In this document: piece by piece, positions 40,734-49,424 of the stretch | Layout of the letters: each line of letters starts with the position of its first letter | Position numbering within the stretch: the first letter of the stretch is position 1 | DNA from: a virus | Length of the DNA: 50,972 bases | IMG/VR virus record: IMGVR_UViG_3300044631_002617 | Coordinates: 1 to 50,972 of that record | Direction: 5' to 3' (one strand) | The notes under the pieces: generated by a model | The model's database searches: none | Seen by the model: only the letters and a program-made list of their open reading frames with translations | Told to the model about the DNA's origin: nothing | Made by a program: the position numbers and the translations under genes

Positions 40734-42654
40734 TTGGCTTTTCCTCCATGCCATTCATCAGGGACTGAACAGACATCCGGTTGAAATCCATCGCTTCGAC
40801 CGCTGCACCCCCACCAGCCAAGGGGTCGCGGACACTTCCGTCCGACAGCATCTGCTCGAAGTCGAGCGTGGTGGGCTGCTCCCCGGGGGCCAACTGGCGG
40901 TCCAACCGGCCCCGGACCACGAACATGCTCATCGCCACCGTGTCCAGGAAGTCGTCGTGCTGGAGGCCGCCGCTCTCCGCGTCCGGGTTGAACTGCTCGA
41001 TCTGGTCGAACAGGAGCCGCCACGGGAGCTGCCCCCTGCGCCAGACGGGGAACTTTATGAGCCCATGCTCGAACCGGTAGTGCAGGGCGTTGATCTTGCT
41101 GGTCTTGTCCAGCGTGCCCACCCGCAGGGGGATGATCCGGGGCGGGGTCTCGCCCGTAACCTCCGCCGCCTTCTGCCGCACCATGCTCTCCATCGCCGCG
41201 TACAGGCCGAACGACTGCCGCACCACCTCGGGGTGAATCGTCGGGCACCCCCACCTGCCGGCCATCGCAAACGACTTCTCGATCAGCGTCTGCTCCCGGC
41301 ACTGCGAGCCCCACGTGTCCAGCACGAACAGGCACGCGTCAACCGGGTCGTACCCCATCAGGGTGCAGACCTTGTAGTCGCTGTCGCTCGTCGCCGTGTA
41401 ACTGGTGTCCACGGTGATGAACATGCGGACCCGCTCCCGGAGGAACTGGGCCAGCGGCATCTTCTCCTCAAGCCCGCTCTTCCCATTCCAGCAAATCACC
41501 GCCTCGCTGCGCTTGGGATCCGTATCTACCAGTGGGTCCGGACTCTCGAGCCACCAGCCGTGGCGGGCCTGGGTAACCTCGCCGAAGTGCAGGTCCTCGG
41601 ACTCGCCCGGCTGGGCCAGGTACTCAGCCAGGTAGTTGTGGCTGCCGATCATCTCCCGGATCTCTTCCAGGCTGACCAGCCCCTTCAACTTGGGGTCCGC
41701 GTCCTTGGCTTTCCGGTCCAGCGGCCACATGCCCGGCCAACAGGACTTCCGCACCCCGTCCTCTTCGTACTCCGCCTTCAGCACCAGACGCGCCCACTGG
41801 TCGAAACGGGGGTCCGTTGCCACCTGACCGTGCGGCCCCGCCTGCGTCATCATCGCGTGCCACGCGTAGTGCCGCCGGCTCACGAACGTGGCCAGCCACC
41901 GCACGCTTGTATCACGCCGTGTCACCATTGGCATGACGACCTTGAACAGCAGCCGCTCCATGTACGACCGCAGCACGCTCATGCTCGTGCTGGCCTTCGG
42001 GTCATACTCCGGGTCATCCAGCGCATACACGCGCGGGCGACCACCGCGCTGACGGCTCTCGGCGCTGATTGCGCGGAACCAGCTGCCGTTGTTCAGGTAC
42101 ATCATCTCCACGCCGAACGACCGCTCACCCCTCTTGGGCGTGATGCGGCCATCAGGGAACTCCGGACCCCAATCGTCGAACAGACGCTGGTTGCCGAGGA
42201 ACTGGGTCTTCAGAACCTGGCTCGTCTGCTCCGCGTTGTCTATGCTGCTCGTCGCGTAGATGAAGGAGTACGCCGGGCGGCTAACCATCTGGAGGAGTGC
42301 CGACTTCCGGAAACAGTTGCTCTTGGCAAAGCCGCGGGGCGCAATCGCCACAGATCGCGGTGCGAGGGCCCACAGCCGGTAGATGGCGAAGTGGCCAAGC
42401 GGCGATTCGATGGGATCATCATCGTAGAAGTAAGGGTTGAACTCCTCTTCCCAATCCGGGTACAGGTAGTACCGGTCGAAGAAGTTGATGCACGCAGCCA
42501 GCGCGTGCGCCCGATCCATGGGATCGCCACCCAGTTGCCACTGCTTGCACGCGTTCACCCGGGCCAGCCTCTGGCCTTCGGGCGTCAGCGTCAGGTAGTC
42601 CGCCGGCAGCGGGTAGAAGTCGTTTCCCTTGCGCTCGATCCGGACAATGCTCAA
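40708..42654 (-). CDS. terL: Terminase large subunit, 648 aa
   Basis: The DNA-packaging motor. ATPase Walker A is APRGFAKS (about 105-112), Walker B ends VYALDDPEYD. Nuclease motifs are FITVDTSY (first aspartate) and DDFLDTVAMS near the C-terminus. The start is TTG 42654, which overlaps the upstream stop (TTGA). A longer reading from GTG 42678 is also open. A motif copy (42660) lies just before this start. Next to portal and scaffold genes in the usual order. Confidence 0.9.
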   Translation of the reverse strand: MSIVRIERKGNDFYPLPADYLTLTPEGQRLARVNACKQWQLGGDPMDRAHALAACINFFDRYYLYPDWEEEFNPYFYDDDPIESPLGHFAIYRLWALAPRSVAIAPRGFAKSNCFRKSALLQMVSRPAYSFIYATSSIDNAEQTSQVLKTQFLGNQRLFDDWGPEFPDGRITPKRGERSFGVEMMYLNNGSWFRAISAESRQRGGRPRVYALDDPEYDPKASTSMSVLRSYMERLLFKVVMPMVTRRDTSVRWLATFVSRRHYAWHAMMTQAGPHGQVATDPRFDQWARLVLKAEYEEDGVRKSCWPGMWPLDRKAKDADPKLKGLVSLEEIREMIGSHNYLAEYLAQPGESEDLHFGEVTQARHGWWLESPDPLVDTDPKRSEAVICWNGKSGLEEKMPLAQFLRERVRMFITVDTSYTATSDSDYKVCTLMGYDPVDACLFVLDTWGSQCREQTLIEKSFAMAGRWGCPTIHPEVVRQSFGLYAAMESMVRQKAAEVTGETPPRIIPLRVGTLDKTSKINALHYRFEHGLIKFPVWRRGQLPWRLLFDQIEQFNPDAESGGLQHDDFLDTVAMSMFVVRGRLDRQLAPGEQPTTLDFEQMLSDGSVRDPLAGGGAAVEAMDFNRMSVQSLMNGMEEKPNAKRGSRV

Positions 42655-42989
42655 GTACGCCCCACCAGCCGCACGCAAGCAATGCGGAGGACGGCGACCG
42701 CCAGCATGCGCGGATCCTTCTGGAACCGGGCCAGGTCGTCGCAGACGTCGAACCAGTACTGCGTGACCTTGACCTCGTTGCGGATCATGTCGCCGAACAC
42801 GGGCGGCTCGACCGCACGGTAGATGCTGGGCTCACCGATTCCCAGATCCTGCAGGATGGCCGCGCCAAGGCGGTAGCACTCAATGGGCTCAAGACTCTGA
42901 ATCGTCTCGAACACCTTGAGATGCCGATCCGGAATCTCGAGCGGGGAGGAACTGGGCTGCGAACGGGAGACTGTCTGGGACTTGGACAT
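42651..42989 (-). CDS. Small protein before the terminase, 112 aa
   Basis: ATG 42989 has a strong ribosome site (AGGAGAGCAAGTCCC). The protein is MSKSQTVSRSQPSSSPLEIP onward, mostly helical with YWFDVCDDLARFQKDPRMLA. It could be the small terminase subunit or a partner. The upstream gene reads into its first 101 bases in another frame. Coupled to the terminase by a TTGA overlap. Confidence 0.6.
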   Translation of the reverse strand: MSKSQTVSRSQPSSSPLEIPDRHLKVFETIQSLEPIECYRLGAAILQDLGIGEPSIYRAVEPPVFGDMIRNEVKVTQYWFDVCDDLARFQKDPRMLAVAVLRIACVRLVGRT

Positions 42990-43305
42990 GGGACTTGCTC
43001 TCCTGAAGTGACTGCACCAACTTGGTGGTCGAACTGATCTTAACCGTCTGGTTGCCTTCCGTGTGCGTGATTTCCGCGTTCTGGCTCCGGATCACCCCGT
43101 TGATCTCCGCCGTCTCCCGCACCACGCCACGCAGCTGCTTCATCGCCGCCATCGCGACCTTCGGGTCCGGGTCCCGGCTGAACCCCACCAACCGCTCCAC
43201 TTCCTCCCGTGCTTCCCAGCCCGTGGACCGCAGGCCCAACGCCACGCCGTCCATGCCAAAGAAAGCGCGGATGCACTCGCTGTTCGGATCCGCACGTTCC
43301 TTCAT
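42889..43305 (-). CDS. Small-terminase candidate, 138 aa
   Basis: ATG 43305 overlaps the upstream stop (TGATG). Helical N-terminus (SECIRAFFGMDGVALGLRST) with a pattern seen in small terminase proteins (FSRDPDPKVAMAAMKQLRG, then VVRETAEINGV). The last 33 residues overlap the next gene in another frame. Probably binds DNA for packaging, but no clear helix-turn-helix can be read. Confidence 0.5.
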   Translation of the reverse strand: MKERADPNSECIRAFFGMDGVALGLRSTGWEAREEVERLVGFSRDPDPKVAMAAMKQLRGVVRETAEINGVIRSQNAEITHTEGNQTVKISSTTKLVQSLQESKSHVQVPDSLPFAAQFLPARDSGSASQGVRDDSES

Positions 43306-44993
43306 CACTTGCGGCCTTCCTTGTACTGACGGGGCAACTTCACTGCCTTCCCAAGTTCAAGCAGTCGGGACAAAGCACTACGACCGGAAGCAGTCTTACG
43401 TCCTGCCTTGCGCGGCTTCCCCTTCGGCACGTAGTCCGGTGGAACACCTCGCGCCCTAGGATGTTCCCTGAACGGAGCGTTTCGGCTATCAAGAATGTTT
43501 TCGTGGGCCCCGCCCAAACCACCGGGCCGTCTCGGACGTGGCTCTCCGCGAGCCACGAGCGCATCAAGGGCGCGGCCGATTGCTTCGTTCTCGCGGGCAA
43601 TCTTTGCACTGCCTTCCGTATCAACGCCGCTGGCGCCAGGATCCTGAACGTAGGTCCGCGGCTTGAGGCCGGCTTCCGACCGCGTCGTTGCCCTCTTTGC
43701 CTTAGGCAGTGGTTCTGCAACGCCCTTTCGCTTTGCCTTGCCGGAAACCTCCCGAAGGTTTCGCGGTGCAGGCCCCCGCGCTTCTGCATCTTCCTGGCGG
43801 ATCCTCGCAGCCTCGCGCATGGCCCGGCGCTGCATTTCGTTCTGCGCCGATTCAGCCTTCTTCGCTTCAGCCGCCCGTTCCTTCGCGTCGGTGGGAACAA
43901 CCTTTGGCTTTCCCTTGCGGCGGGTAACCAATGTGCCGCTGGAAGCGCTGTACTTGTTGGGAACAAACTCGGGCTTGTCTCCATCCTTTGCGCGTGCTGC
44001 CGCAAGCTTCTTTTCGGAAGCCATGCGCTTTGCGATGGATGCACGGCTGCGGGCGTAAGGGGACTTTGGGCCCAGGCCACCGAGGGCATCGAGCAGCTTG
44101 CGGACCAGCCCGCGTGCGCCGCCCTTTTCGCGGGCTGCAGTCGCGCCGAACACGCCGGTAGGCTCGATGTCCTGCGTGCCAAGGATGCGCGGCTTCAGCG
44201 CGTCTGGCTGACCCTCAGCCTTTGCGCCCTCCATGAAACGGCCCCTGTCGCCGGCACTTGCGATTCGCCTGCGCGCCAGCTTCTCCGCCTCGCGAGCCTG
44301 CTCTGGCCGAAGCATCAGCGGCATCTCGCTCTGACCGGGGCGGGAGAACTCGATTTCGTCACCCGTGCGGGTGGGGGTCATCGGCACGTCGCGGATCTTG
44401 GCTTCGGAACCCCCCCGCGGAATCGCAAGTTCCTGGAGGATTGCCAATGCCTCTTCGCGGGTCTTGGGCACAGGGGGTCGGCCGATGTACTGCGTCTCGA
44501 CGCCTGCACTGCGGGCACCAGCTGCACGCGCTGACGCCATGCGGGCTTCGAGGGAGCCGGGGATCTCGCCCTCTTGCTCAGCCGCCTGCTGGGTGATCAT
44601 GTACAGCTGCTGGCCCGGCTTGGTCTGCAGCGACTCCTTGACCACGCGCAGGATGGGATTCGGGATGTCCTCCTCCATCTTGGGCTTGGCGCCCGGAACA
44701 ACAACCTTCTCCTGCACCCGCTCAGGCGTGATAGACCCAATCTCCTCATCCGGCGCCAGCCCGGTCATCATGCGGGACTGACGGTTCTTCAGGATCTCCC
44801 CACCGTAGACCGCGTAGGCCTTGGCTGCATCTGCCGCTTCTGGCCGCAGGGCACCCATGTCCACGGCCTGCCTGACGGCCTGCTTGATGCGGCTGGCAGA
44901 CATGCTGGTGTCCCCGGACAGGGCAATGATGCGCCAGACTTCGCTCAGCTCGTCGGGGGTTGGCGCGTTCTCAATCTTGATCCGCTTGGCCAT
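43305..44993 (-). CDS. Large disordered basic protein, 562 aa
   Basis: Begins MAKRIKIENAPTPDELSEVW. The first 80 residues look folded and helical. The remainder is rich in Ala, Arg, Lys, Glu and Pro and seems disordered (KRMASEKKLAAARAKDGDKP). Third-position bias is weaker than in the capsid genes. It may be a virion protein or internal head protein that binds DNA. No family is recognised. ATG with AGGAG lies inside the end of the 44971 gene. Confidence 0.55.
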   Translation of the reverse strand: MAKRIKIENAPTPDELSEVWRIIALSGDTSMSASRIKQAVRQAVDMGALRPEAADAAKAYAVYGGEILKNRQSRMMTGLAPDEEIGSITPERVQEKVVVPGAKPKMEEDIPNPILRVVKESLQTKPGQQLYMITQQAAEQEGEIPGSLEARMASARAAGARSAGVETQYIGRPPVPKTREEALAILQELAIPRGGSEAKIRDVPMTPTRTGDEIEFSRPGQSEMPLMLRPEQAREAEKLARRRIASAGDRGRFMEGAKAEGQPDALKPRILGTQDIEPTGVFGATAAREKGGARGLVRKLLDALGGLGPKSPYARSRASIAKRMASEKKLAAARAKDGDKPEFVPNKYSASSGTLVTRRKGKPKVVPTDAKERAAEAKKAESAQNEMQRRAMREAARIRQEDAEARGPAPRNLREVSGKAKRKGVAEPLPKAKRATTRSEAGLKPRTYVQDPGASGVDTEGSAKIARENEAIGRALDALVARGEPRPRRPGGLGGAHENILDSRNAPFREHPRARGVPPDYVPKGKPRKAGRKTASGRSALSRLLELGKAVKLPRQYKEGRK

Positions 44994-45468
44994 TTGCCTG
45001 CTCCTGTTCGCCGGACGGGATCAGTGTAAGCACAAACCGGGTCAGTTCAGCGGCCGCACTCCTGATTGCCGCACGATCCGCTGGTGGGGTCTGCAGCCCG
45101 TGCATTCGCCGTGCGTCGATGATGGACCGCACCACCAGCTTCCAGTTCCTCTGCACCTCCTGCGGATCGACCTTGATGCGGTAGTGGTTGCTGGGCAACG
45201 CAGACCGCTTCAGGTACGAGTTGCTGGCGCAGAAGTCACGGTTTCCGGGGACCGACAGGTTCTTGATGCACACCTGGAACACGGCGGGATCGACGAACCC
45301 CACCTTGCCGAAGTAGATCAAGGGGCAGCAGATGGACCGGCACAGCGAACGGAACGACCGGTTGTTGGTGATTCCGAACGGCCGCAGTTCTCGGATGTAG
45401 TACTCCTCCGACATGAGGCGCACGCCCCTGCCGAAGGAGATCACCCACTGCTCGTCCTGCTTGCTCAA
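44971..45468 (-). CDS. Hypothetical protein, 165 aa
   Basis: The start is TTG 45468 in a TTGA overlap with the upstream stop. Begins MSKQDEQWVISFGRGVRLMS, a compact alpha/beta domain with several cysteines (SLCRSICCPLIYFG, VCIKN, DFCASN). A motif copy (45080) encodes TPPAD in the third frame relative to other copies. It lies close to the left-arm promoter end. No family is recognised. Confidence 0.6.
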   Translation of the reverse strand: MSKQDEQWVISFGRGVRLMSEEYYIRELRPFGITNNRSFRSLCRSICCPLIYFGKVGFVDPAVFQVCIKNLSVPGNRDFCASNSYLKRSALPSNHYRIKVDPQEVQRNWKLVVRSIIDARRMHGLQTPPADRAAIRSAAAELTRFVLTLIPSGEQEQANGQADQD

Positions 45469-46676
45469 TAGAACTTGCCGGGGAAGTAGTACATGCTGCG
45501 CGGATCGCTGAACGACTTGGGCATCAGAGCATCAATGATGTTTGGCACTGGCTTAAATCGGTTTGAAATGGGATCTGCCCCGATGTTTCCACCGCTTGCA
45601 AGATCACGCGGAGCCCGCGGGATGTCCATCGAGCGAGCCCGATCAAGCCAAGACGCGCGCTCGTCCGACTGATTGGCGCGTTCGGTTTCGCGTGCAAGTT
45701 GTTCGCGGAAGCGCTGAAGGCGTTCCTGCGTTTCCCTTGCTTCTCCCTCAGGCGTGTTGAAGTACGACAGACCCTGCGTAGAAACTCCGGACACCAAGTC
45801 GCCAAGGGCTTCGGCAATCTGCGTCGGCTGCGACGGGACAAGAGGATTCTTGTCCGGGCTCAATGCCATGCTCTTCTCTTGCGTCAGGCGCTGGCTCTGC
45901 TGTTCCGGGCTCATGCGGAACGGGGACGGCGCAGATCGGGGCATGTCAAACACACGACTAACGCCGCTAGGCAGATTCTTTGCCTCAAGATTGGCCATTC
46001 GCTCCGAAATTCGCTGCGCGTCCCTTGCTTCTTGTGCCTTCCTTGCAGCTATTTCCTGCCGTTCTCCAGGGAAAGCCTGATCGTAAATCGACTCAGCGGT
46101 GGAAACCGGAGGTTCAACAATTGGTGCAGGAGTTGCAGCCTTCATTGGAGCAGCCAAAACAGGAGCGACTGCTTCTGAAATCTGCTTGTTTATCTTTGCA
46201 TCGGATGCGGCGCGGGCAGCCTGAACTTGCTCGCGCGCCCGTGCAGCTTCAACATCATGCTGGGCTCCACGATAAGCGGAAATCACGCCTGCCACAGGCG
46301 AATCATCGCCATACACGTTGATCAACTGCCTGTTTGCAAATGCGCGTGATGGCGCATTCATTTCGGCCGCCTGCTCTGCGGTGGGTGCTCCAAACAAAGG
46401 ACGGGCCATGGGAGCCCTTGGAGCATTTGTGGTGCTTGCAGGGGTAGGGCGAACAGGCGTGGTTTCGGCTGCGGTTGTCTTTGTAGCAGCAGGGGCCTGC
46501 TTGCGCTTCTCGGCAAGAGCGCGGCGTTCCTCGCGCATCTTCTCGATTTCAAGGAGGTGACGCTCGCGGGCCATAGCCTGCTGGCGCTGATGCTCAGCAA
46601 AGTCAGCGACGGTAAGCGGGCGGCTACGACGGCCGCGTGGATCAGGACCAGGTCCACGGTAGTTGTAGTTGTTCAT
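45465..46676 (-). CDS. Disordered/coiled-coil structural candidate, 403 aa
   Basis: ATG 46676 is chosen, with AAGGATC before it. The open frame further up crosses the divergent promoter region. The product begins MNNYNYRGPGPDPRGRRSRP, followed by a coiled coil (RERHLLEIEKMREERRALAE) and low-complexity Ala/Pro/Thr sequence. It is the first gene of the leftward arm and so should be among the first virion genes transcribed. A role in the virion is inferred from arm membership. Confidence 0.6.
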   Translation of the reverse strand: MNNYNYRGPGPDPRGRRSRPLTVADFAEHQRQQAMARERHLLEIEKMREERRALAEKRKQAPAATKTTAAETTPVRPTPASTTNAPRAPMARPLFGAPTAEQAAEMNAPSRAFANRQLINVYGDDSPVAGVISAYRGAQHDVEAARAREQVQAARAASDAKINKQISEAVAPVLAAPMKAATPAPIVEPPVSTAESIYDQAFPGERQEIAARKAQEARDAQRISERMANLEAKNLPSGVSRVFDMPRSAPSPFRMSPEQQSQRLTQEKSMALSPDKNPLVPSQPTQIAEALGDLVSGVSTQGLSYFNTPEGEARETQERLQRFREQLARETERANQSDERASWLDRARSMDIPRAPRDLASGGNIGADPISNRFKPVPNIIDALMPKSFSDPRSMYYFPGKFY

Positions 46677-46704
46677 TAGTTTGTGATCCTTCGGCTTCCG
46701 GCGT

Positions 46705-46733
46705 TGAAACGTTCGGGATTCGCGGGCATAATT
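46705..46733 (+). promoter_or_regulatory. Sigma70-like promoter for the rightward arm
   Basis: TTGAAA (46705-46710), a 17-base spacer and CATAAT (46728-46733) make a near-consensus bacterial promoter, 23 bases before ATG 46756. It is in the only divergent intergenic gap in the genome. It implies early transcription by the host RNA polymerase. No equally good promoter is visible on the leftward strand here. Confidence 0.7.
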
Positions 46734-46755
46734 GGTCTTCCAACAAGGAGAGAGT

Positions 46756-48171
46756 ATGACTGACTGGATCCAGAATCCGTTGCAGTCGCTTGAGCCCGTC
46801 AAGGTGGCTCGGCGAATCCTTCACCGCCAGTTTACCGCCCCGGGTGGCATGAGGGGACTGTGGAGGTGGAAGAATGATTGGTGGAGCTGGGAGGGCGGCA
46901 CGTGGCGCGTGCTGGACGAGGAGCGCATCCGTGACCGGGTGTGGCTCGTGCTTGAGGACGCGATGTACGAGCGGCCCACCCAGAACGGGTTGGTGCTGGT
47001 TCGGTACAGCCCGGACAAGCAGAAGGTCGACGGGGTCGTGCGCGCGCTGGAGGCGCTGGTGCGGATTGATGCGGAGGAGGTCCCGCTGTGGCTGGAGGCC
47101 CCGGATGCTCGGTTTCCCGTGGGGGAGACAGTTGCGTTCCGGGATGTTCTGGTCAATGTGAAGACGCTGGAGACCATGGAGCGACCGGCCCGGTGGTTCG
47201 ACACCGCCATCCTGCCCGTTGAGTACAAGCCGGATGCCCCCACCAGCCGATGGCAGCAGGCAGTGAACGAGTGGGGTGACGGGGACCCGGTGTGGGCTGA
47301 GTTGCTGGCGCGGTGGATGGGGTACTGCCTGATGGGCAGCCGCAAGTATGCCCGGTGGATGCTCATGTACGGCAAGATCCGCGGCGGCAAGGGCACGATC
47401 AGCAGCGTGATCCGGAAGTTGGTCGGGCGGGATGCGTTCATGGGCGCGAGCCTGGAGGATCTGGCCGGCGGTTTCGGCATGGACGGGCTCGAGCGCACGA
47501 AGGTGCTGAGCATCAACGAGGTGAGTGAGCTGGATGGGAAGAGTGGCGAGCGGGTGTGTCGGGTGGTCAAGAACATCGTGGGCAGGGATCCGATGACCGT
47601 GGATGCGAAGTACATGCGGCAGCAGCGGAACGTGATCGTGAACGCGGCGGTCATCATGCAGAGCAACGAGATCCCGGTGCTGCCCAACAAGGGCAGGGGT
47701 TTGAGCGGAAAGATGTTGGTTCTGCCGTTCGAGGTGAGCTTTGAGGGCAGGGAGGACCTGGACCTGGAGGGCGAGCTGGAGCGTGAGCTGGCGGGAATCG
47801 CGGCGTGGGCTGTTGCGGGAGCGAATCGGTTGGAGAACAGCCGGGCGGCGGAGAGGTGGCCGGTTCCGAAGGCTGGCGAGCGGGCGGTTCACATGTACCA
47901 CCTGCAGAACAACCCGTTCGATTCGTTCCTTGAGGCACGGTTCGTGAGGAGGAAGGAAGGGTTCGTGAGCAACGTGATGATCAGGAGCCAGTGGGAGGCG
48001 TGGACCAAGGCCAACAAGATCCGGATGCACGTGGCGAACAACATGCTGCCGATGAAGTTGGTGCAGGGGAGCAGCTGGGACCTGCGGCAGGTGAGGCTTG
48101 CGGAAAGTCAGGGCCACGAGAGGGGAATTGCTGGGATGAGCCTCCGGAAGGAGTACGATGATGAGCACTAG
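46756..48171 (+). CDS. SF3/D5-like replicative helicase (primase-helicase type), 471 aa
   Basis: The C-terminal domain has YGKIRGGKGTISSVI as Walker A (GxxxxGKGT), then RTKVLSINEVSE, RDPMTVDAKYM, IMQSNEIPVLP and LVLPFEVSF, the set of the poxvirus D5/P4-alpha SF3 helicases. The N-terminal part (WWSWEGGTWRVL) matches the D5 N-terminal region. No TOPRIM or archaeal primase active site is visible, so primase activity is open. Starts ATG 46756 after AAGGAGAG. The promoter is 23 bases upstream. Confidence 0.8.
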   Translation: MTDWIQNPLQSLEPVKVARRILHRQFTAPGGMRGLWRWKNDWWSWEGGTWRVLDEERIRDRVWLVLEDAMYERPTQNGLVLVRYSPDKQKVDGVVRALEALVRIDAEEVPLWLEAPDARFPVGETVAFRDVLVNVKTLETMERPARWFDTAILPVEYKPDAPTSRWQQAVNEWGDGDPVWAELLARWMGYCLMGSRKYARWMLMYGKIRGGKGTISSVIRKLVGRDAFMGASLEDLAGGFGMDGLERTKVLSINEVSELDGKSGERVCRVVKNIVGRDPMTVDAKYMRQQRNVIVNAAVIMQSNEIPVLPNKGRGLSGKMLVLPFEVSFEGREDLDLEGELERELAGIAAWAVAGANRLENSRAAERWPVPKAGERAVHMYHLQNNPFDSFLEARFVRRKEGFVSNVMIRSQWEAWTKANKIRMHVANNMLPMKLVQGSSWDLRQVRLAESQGHERGIAGMSLRKEYDDEH

Positions 48172-48181
48172 GAGGCGATGG

Positions 48182-48433
48182 ATGAACCCAGACCAGAACG
48201 AGGAAGTGACGCATGAGCAGGTTATGGGCGTGGTGATGGGTGACATCACGCCCCGTGCGAGTGCTGCACTGAAGTATCTGGACTGGCTGGAAGGAGTCAC
48301 AGGCCCGCGCTGGATCGGCACGGACCGGGGAGCTGTGAAGCAGGATGGCAGGAAGCCCCTGGATGTGGAGTCGGAGACCAGGAAGGCCGCGTTGCACTAC
48401 CTGCGGCTGCACTTCCTCGGCGAGATGGACTGA
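48182..48433 (+). CDS. Hypothetical protein after the helicase, 83 aa
   Basis: ATG 48182 has AGGAGG upstream (48169-48175). In-frame starts at 48158 and 48161 are alternatives. Begins MNPDQNEEVTHEQVMGVVMG and has a helical body (RASAALKYLDWLEGVTGPRW). Ends 27 bases before a strong terminator. No family is recognised. Its function is probably linked to the helicase. Confidence 0.65.
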   Translation: MNPDQNEEVTHEQVMGVVMGDITPRASAALKYLDWLEGVTGPRWIGTDRGAVKQDGRKPLDVESETRKAALHYLRLHFLGEMD

Positions 48434-48459
48434 TTCGGTAAACCGGGACTCTCTCCGCG

Positions 48460-48492
48460 CCCCTGCCTCCTTCGGGAGGTGGGGGTGTTTGT
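48460..48492 (+). terminator. Rho-independent terminator with UUCG loop
   Basis: An 11-bp stem (48460-48470 with 48475-48485, two G-T pairs) closed by TTCG and followed by TGTTTGTT. It ends the helicase transcript 27 bases after the stop. Confidence 0.85.
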
Positions 48493-48809
48493 TAGGGGGG
48501 ATACCGGAGGTACCAGACTTCCGGTCGCCCCTTTCTTCTATATATACCTATCTCTATTAAAGGAAAGGAAGAGTAGGTATCCCTGGTACTGGTTAGGGAT
48601 TTGGTAGGGAATTTTGAGAGGGAGATACCCTTTCCACTATTATCAGTACCTCACGGTGGGGCCGCTACCCCACCCCCAACCGAACGCACAACGCAGGAAG
48701 CGTGATATCGGACGCAACCCGTGACAGTGCGTCTGTCGCCGCGGATAGTGGTTGTCCTTGGTACCCAAGATCCGTGTGACGAAGCGCCTTCCGTAGGTTT
48801 GCGCTCCCC

Positions 48810-48843
48810 CTCTCTTGTCCCTTCGGATGAAGGGACAAGAGAG
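48810..48843 (+). terminator. 15-bp perfect hairpin
   Basis: CTCTCTTGTCCCTTC (48810-48824) pairs perfectly with GAAGGGACAAGAGAG (48829-48843). The loop is GGAT. TGTTTCTCC follows, a moderate T tract. It may be a terminator, a structured leader of the 48902 gene or a binding site. Confidence 0.65.
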
Positions 48844-48901
48844 TGTTTCTCCTGTCTTCTTCGCACATTTAGCGCCTACTGGCGCATGAAAGGAGTTCGC
48901 C

Positions 48902-49207
48902 ATGTCGAACGTCCAGCGTTATTCGGGTCTCTCGTCCAGCCTCATCGTCGTGAAGAGCGTGCAGTCTGTGGATTGCTTCGGCAACCAGACCAGCGTGACG
49001 GAACTCGGCGTCGTCAACTCGACCGGCGCCGACATCGTCATCCCCGCTGGTTCCACGCTGTACGTCACCGTCGTGCCCGGCACGTCCTCCGTCAAGGAGG
49101 ACGGTGACGCGAAGACCCGCACCTCGCGCGGGACGGACGTCCGTGTGTGGACGCCCAAGGCGAAGGACGCCGCAGCGACCATCCCGGCCGCTGACGTGCC
49201 GTTCTGA
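48902..49207 (+). CDS. Hypothetical protein, 101 aa
   Basis: ATG 48902 with GAAAGGAGTTCGCC. The product (MSNVQRYSGLSSSLIVVKSV) is beta-rich, low in charge, with GADIVIPAGSTLYVTVVPGT, similar in style to small decoration proteins, though it lies in the early arm. It is flanked by a hairpin leader and a strong terminator, so it forms a separate unit, possibly highly expressed. Strong C-ending codon bias fits that. No family is recognised. Confidence 0.7.
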   Translation: MSNVQRYSGLSSSLIVVKSVQSVDCFGNQTSVTELGVVNSTGADIVIPAGSTLYVTVVPGTSSVKEDGDAKTRTSRGTDVRVWTPKAKDAAATIPAADVPF

Positions 49208-49218
49208 CGTCTCACCCC

Positions 49219-49258
49219 TCCCCTGTACGGCTAACTGCCGTACAGGGGATTTCTCTTT
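49219..49258 (+). terminator. Rho-independent terminator
   Basis: CCCCTGTACGGC (49220-49231) pairs with GCCGTACAGGGG (49237-49248), 12 bp perfect, five-base loop, followed by ATTTCTCTTT. The tail and the following ATG region resemble those after the terminator at 1011-1053. Confidence 0.85.
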
Positions 49259-49424
49259 GCCCTTCGTCCGAACCGGCAACCCATGACAGCAACATCGACC
49301 CCCGTTGCTCGCGTCCTGTGCCGCCGCGTCAAGCCCTCCAGATGCAGGGCTTGTCGCTCTGTTGGTTGTTGGTGCGTGGTGCATCAACACAACTGGCCCC
49401 CGTGGCCAGAGAGAGGAGTTGGCC
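49259..49424 (+). other. Structured leader with three hairpins and a start-like remnant
   Basis: Three successive hairpins lie before the 49425 gene: AAGCCCT/AGGGCTT (49331-49352), a GTTG-TGC/GCA-CAAC fold (49361-49393) and CTGGCC/GGCCAG (49393-49409). A short ORF at 49283 begins like the 1078 gene but then loses the codon bias of real genes and overlaps the 49425 gene, so it is probably a decayed or non-coding copy. The region could control translation of 49425. Confidence 0.5.

Larger units (their letters stand above)
48434..48901. other. AT-rich gene-free control region, origin candidate
   Basis: This 468-bp stretch has no credible gene and contains the most AT-rich sequence in the genome (TATATATACCTATCTC, TATTAAAGG, TTTGGTAGGGAATTTT). 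It holds the helicase terminator (48460-48492), an inverted repeat ACCGGA/TCCGGT (48503-48525), arms GGATACC and GTACCAG (48499-48516) repeated inverted as GGTATCC and CTGGTAC (48576-48589), an inverted pair GGTGGGG/CCCCACC (48655-48674), a 15-bp hairpin (48810-48843) and a 5-bp hairpin before the next ribosome site (48872-48885). It is the best candidate for a replication origin or main regulatory region. Confidence 0.6.

Noticed and set aside
40693-42822. Rightward ORF of 709 codons
   Set aside because: Antisense to the terminase gene, which has clear ATPase and nuclease motifs.
46642-48321. Leftward ORF of 559 codons
   Set aside because: Antisense to the SF3/D5-like helicase gene with clear Walker motifs.
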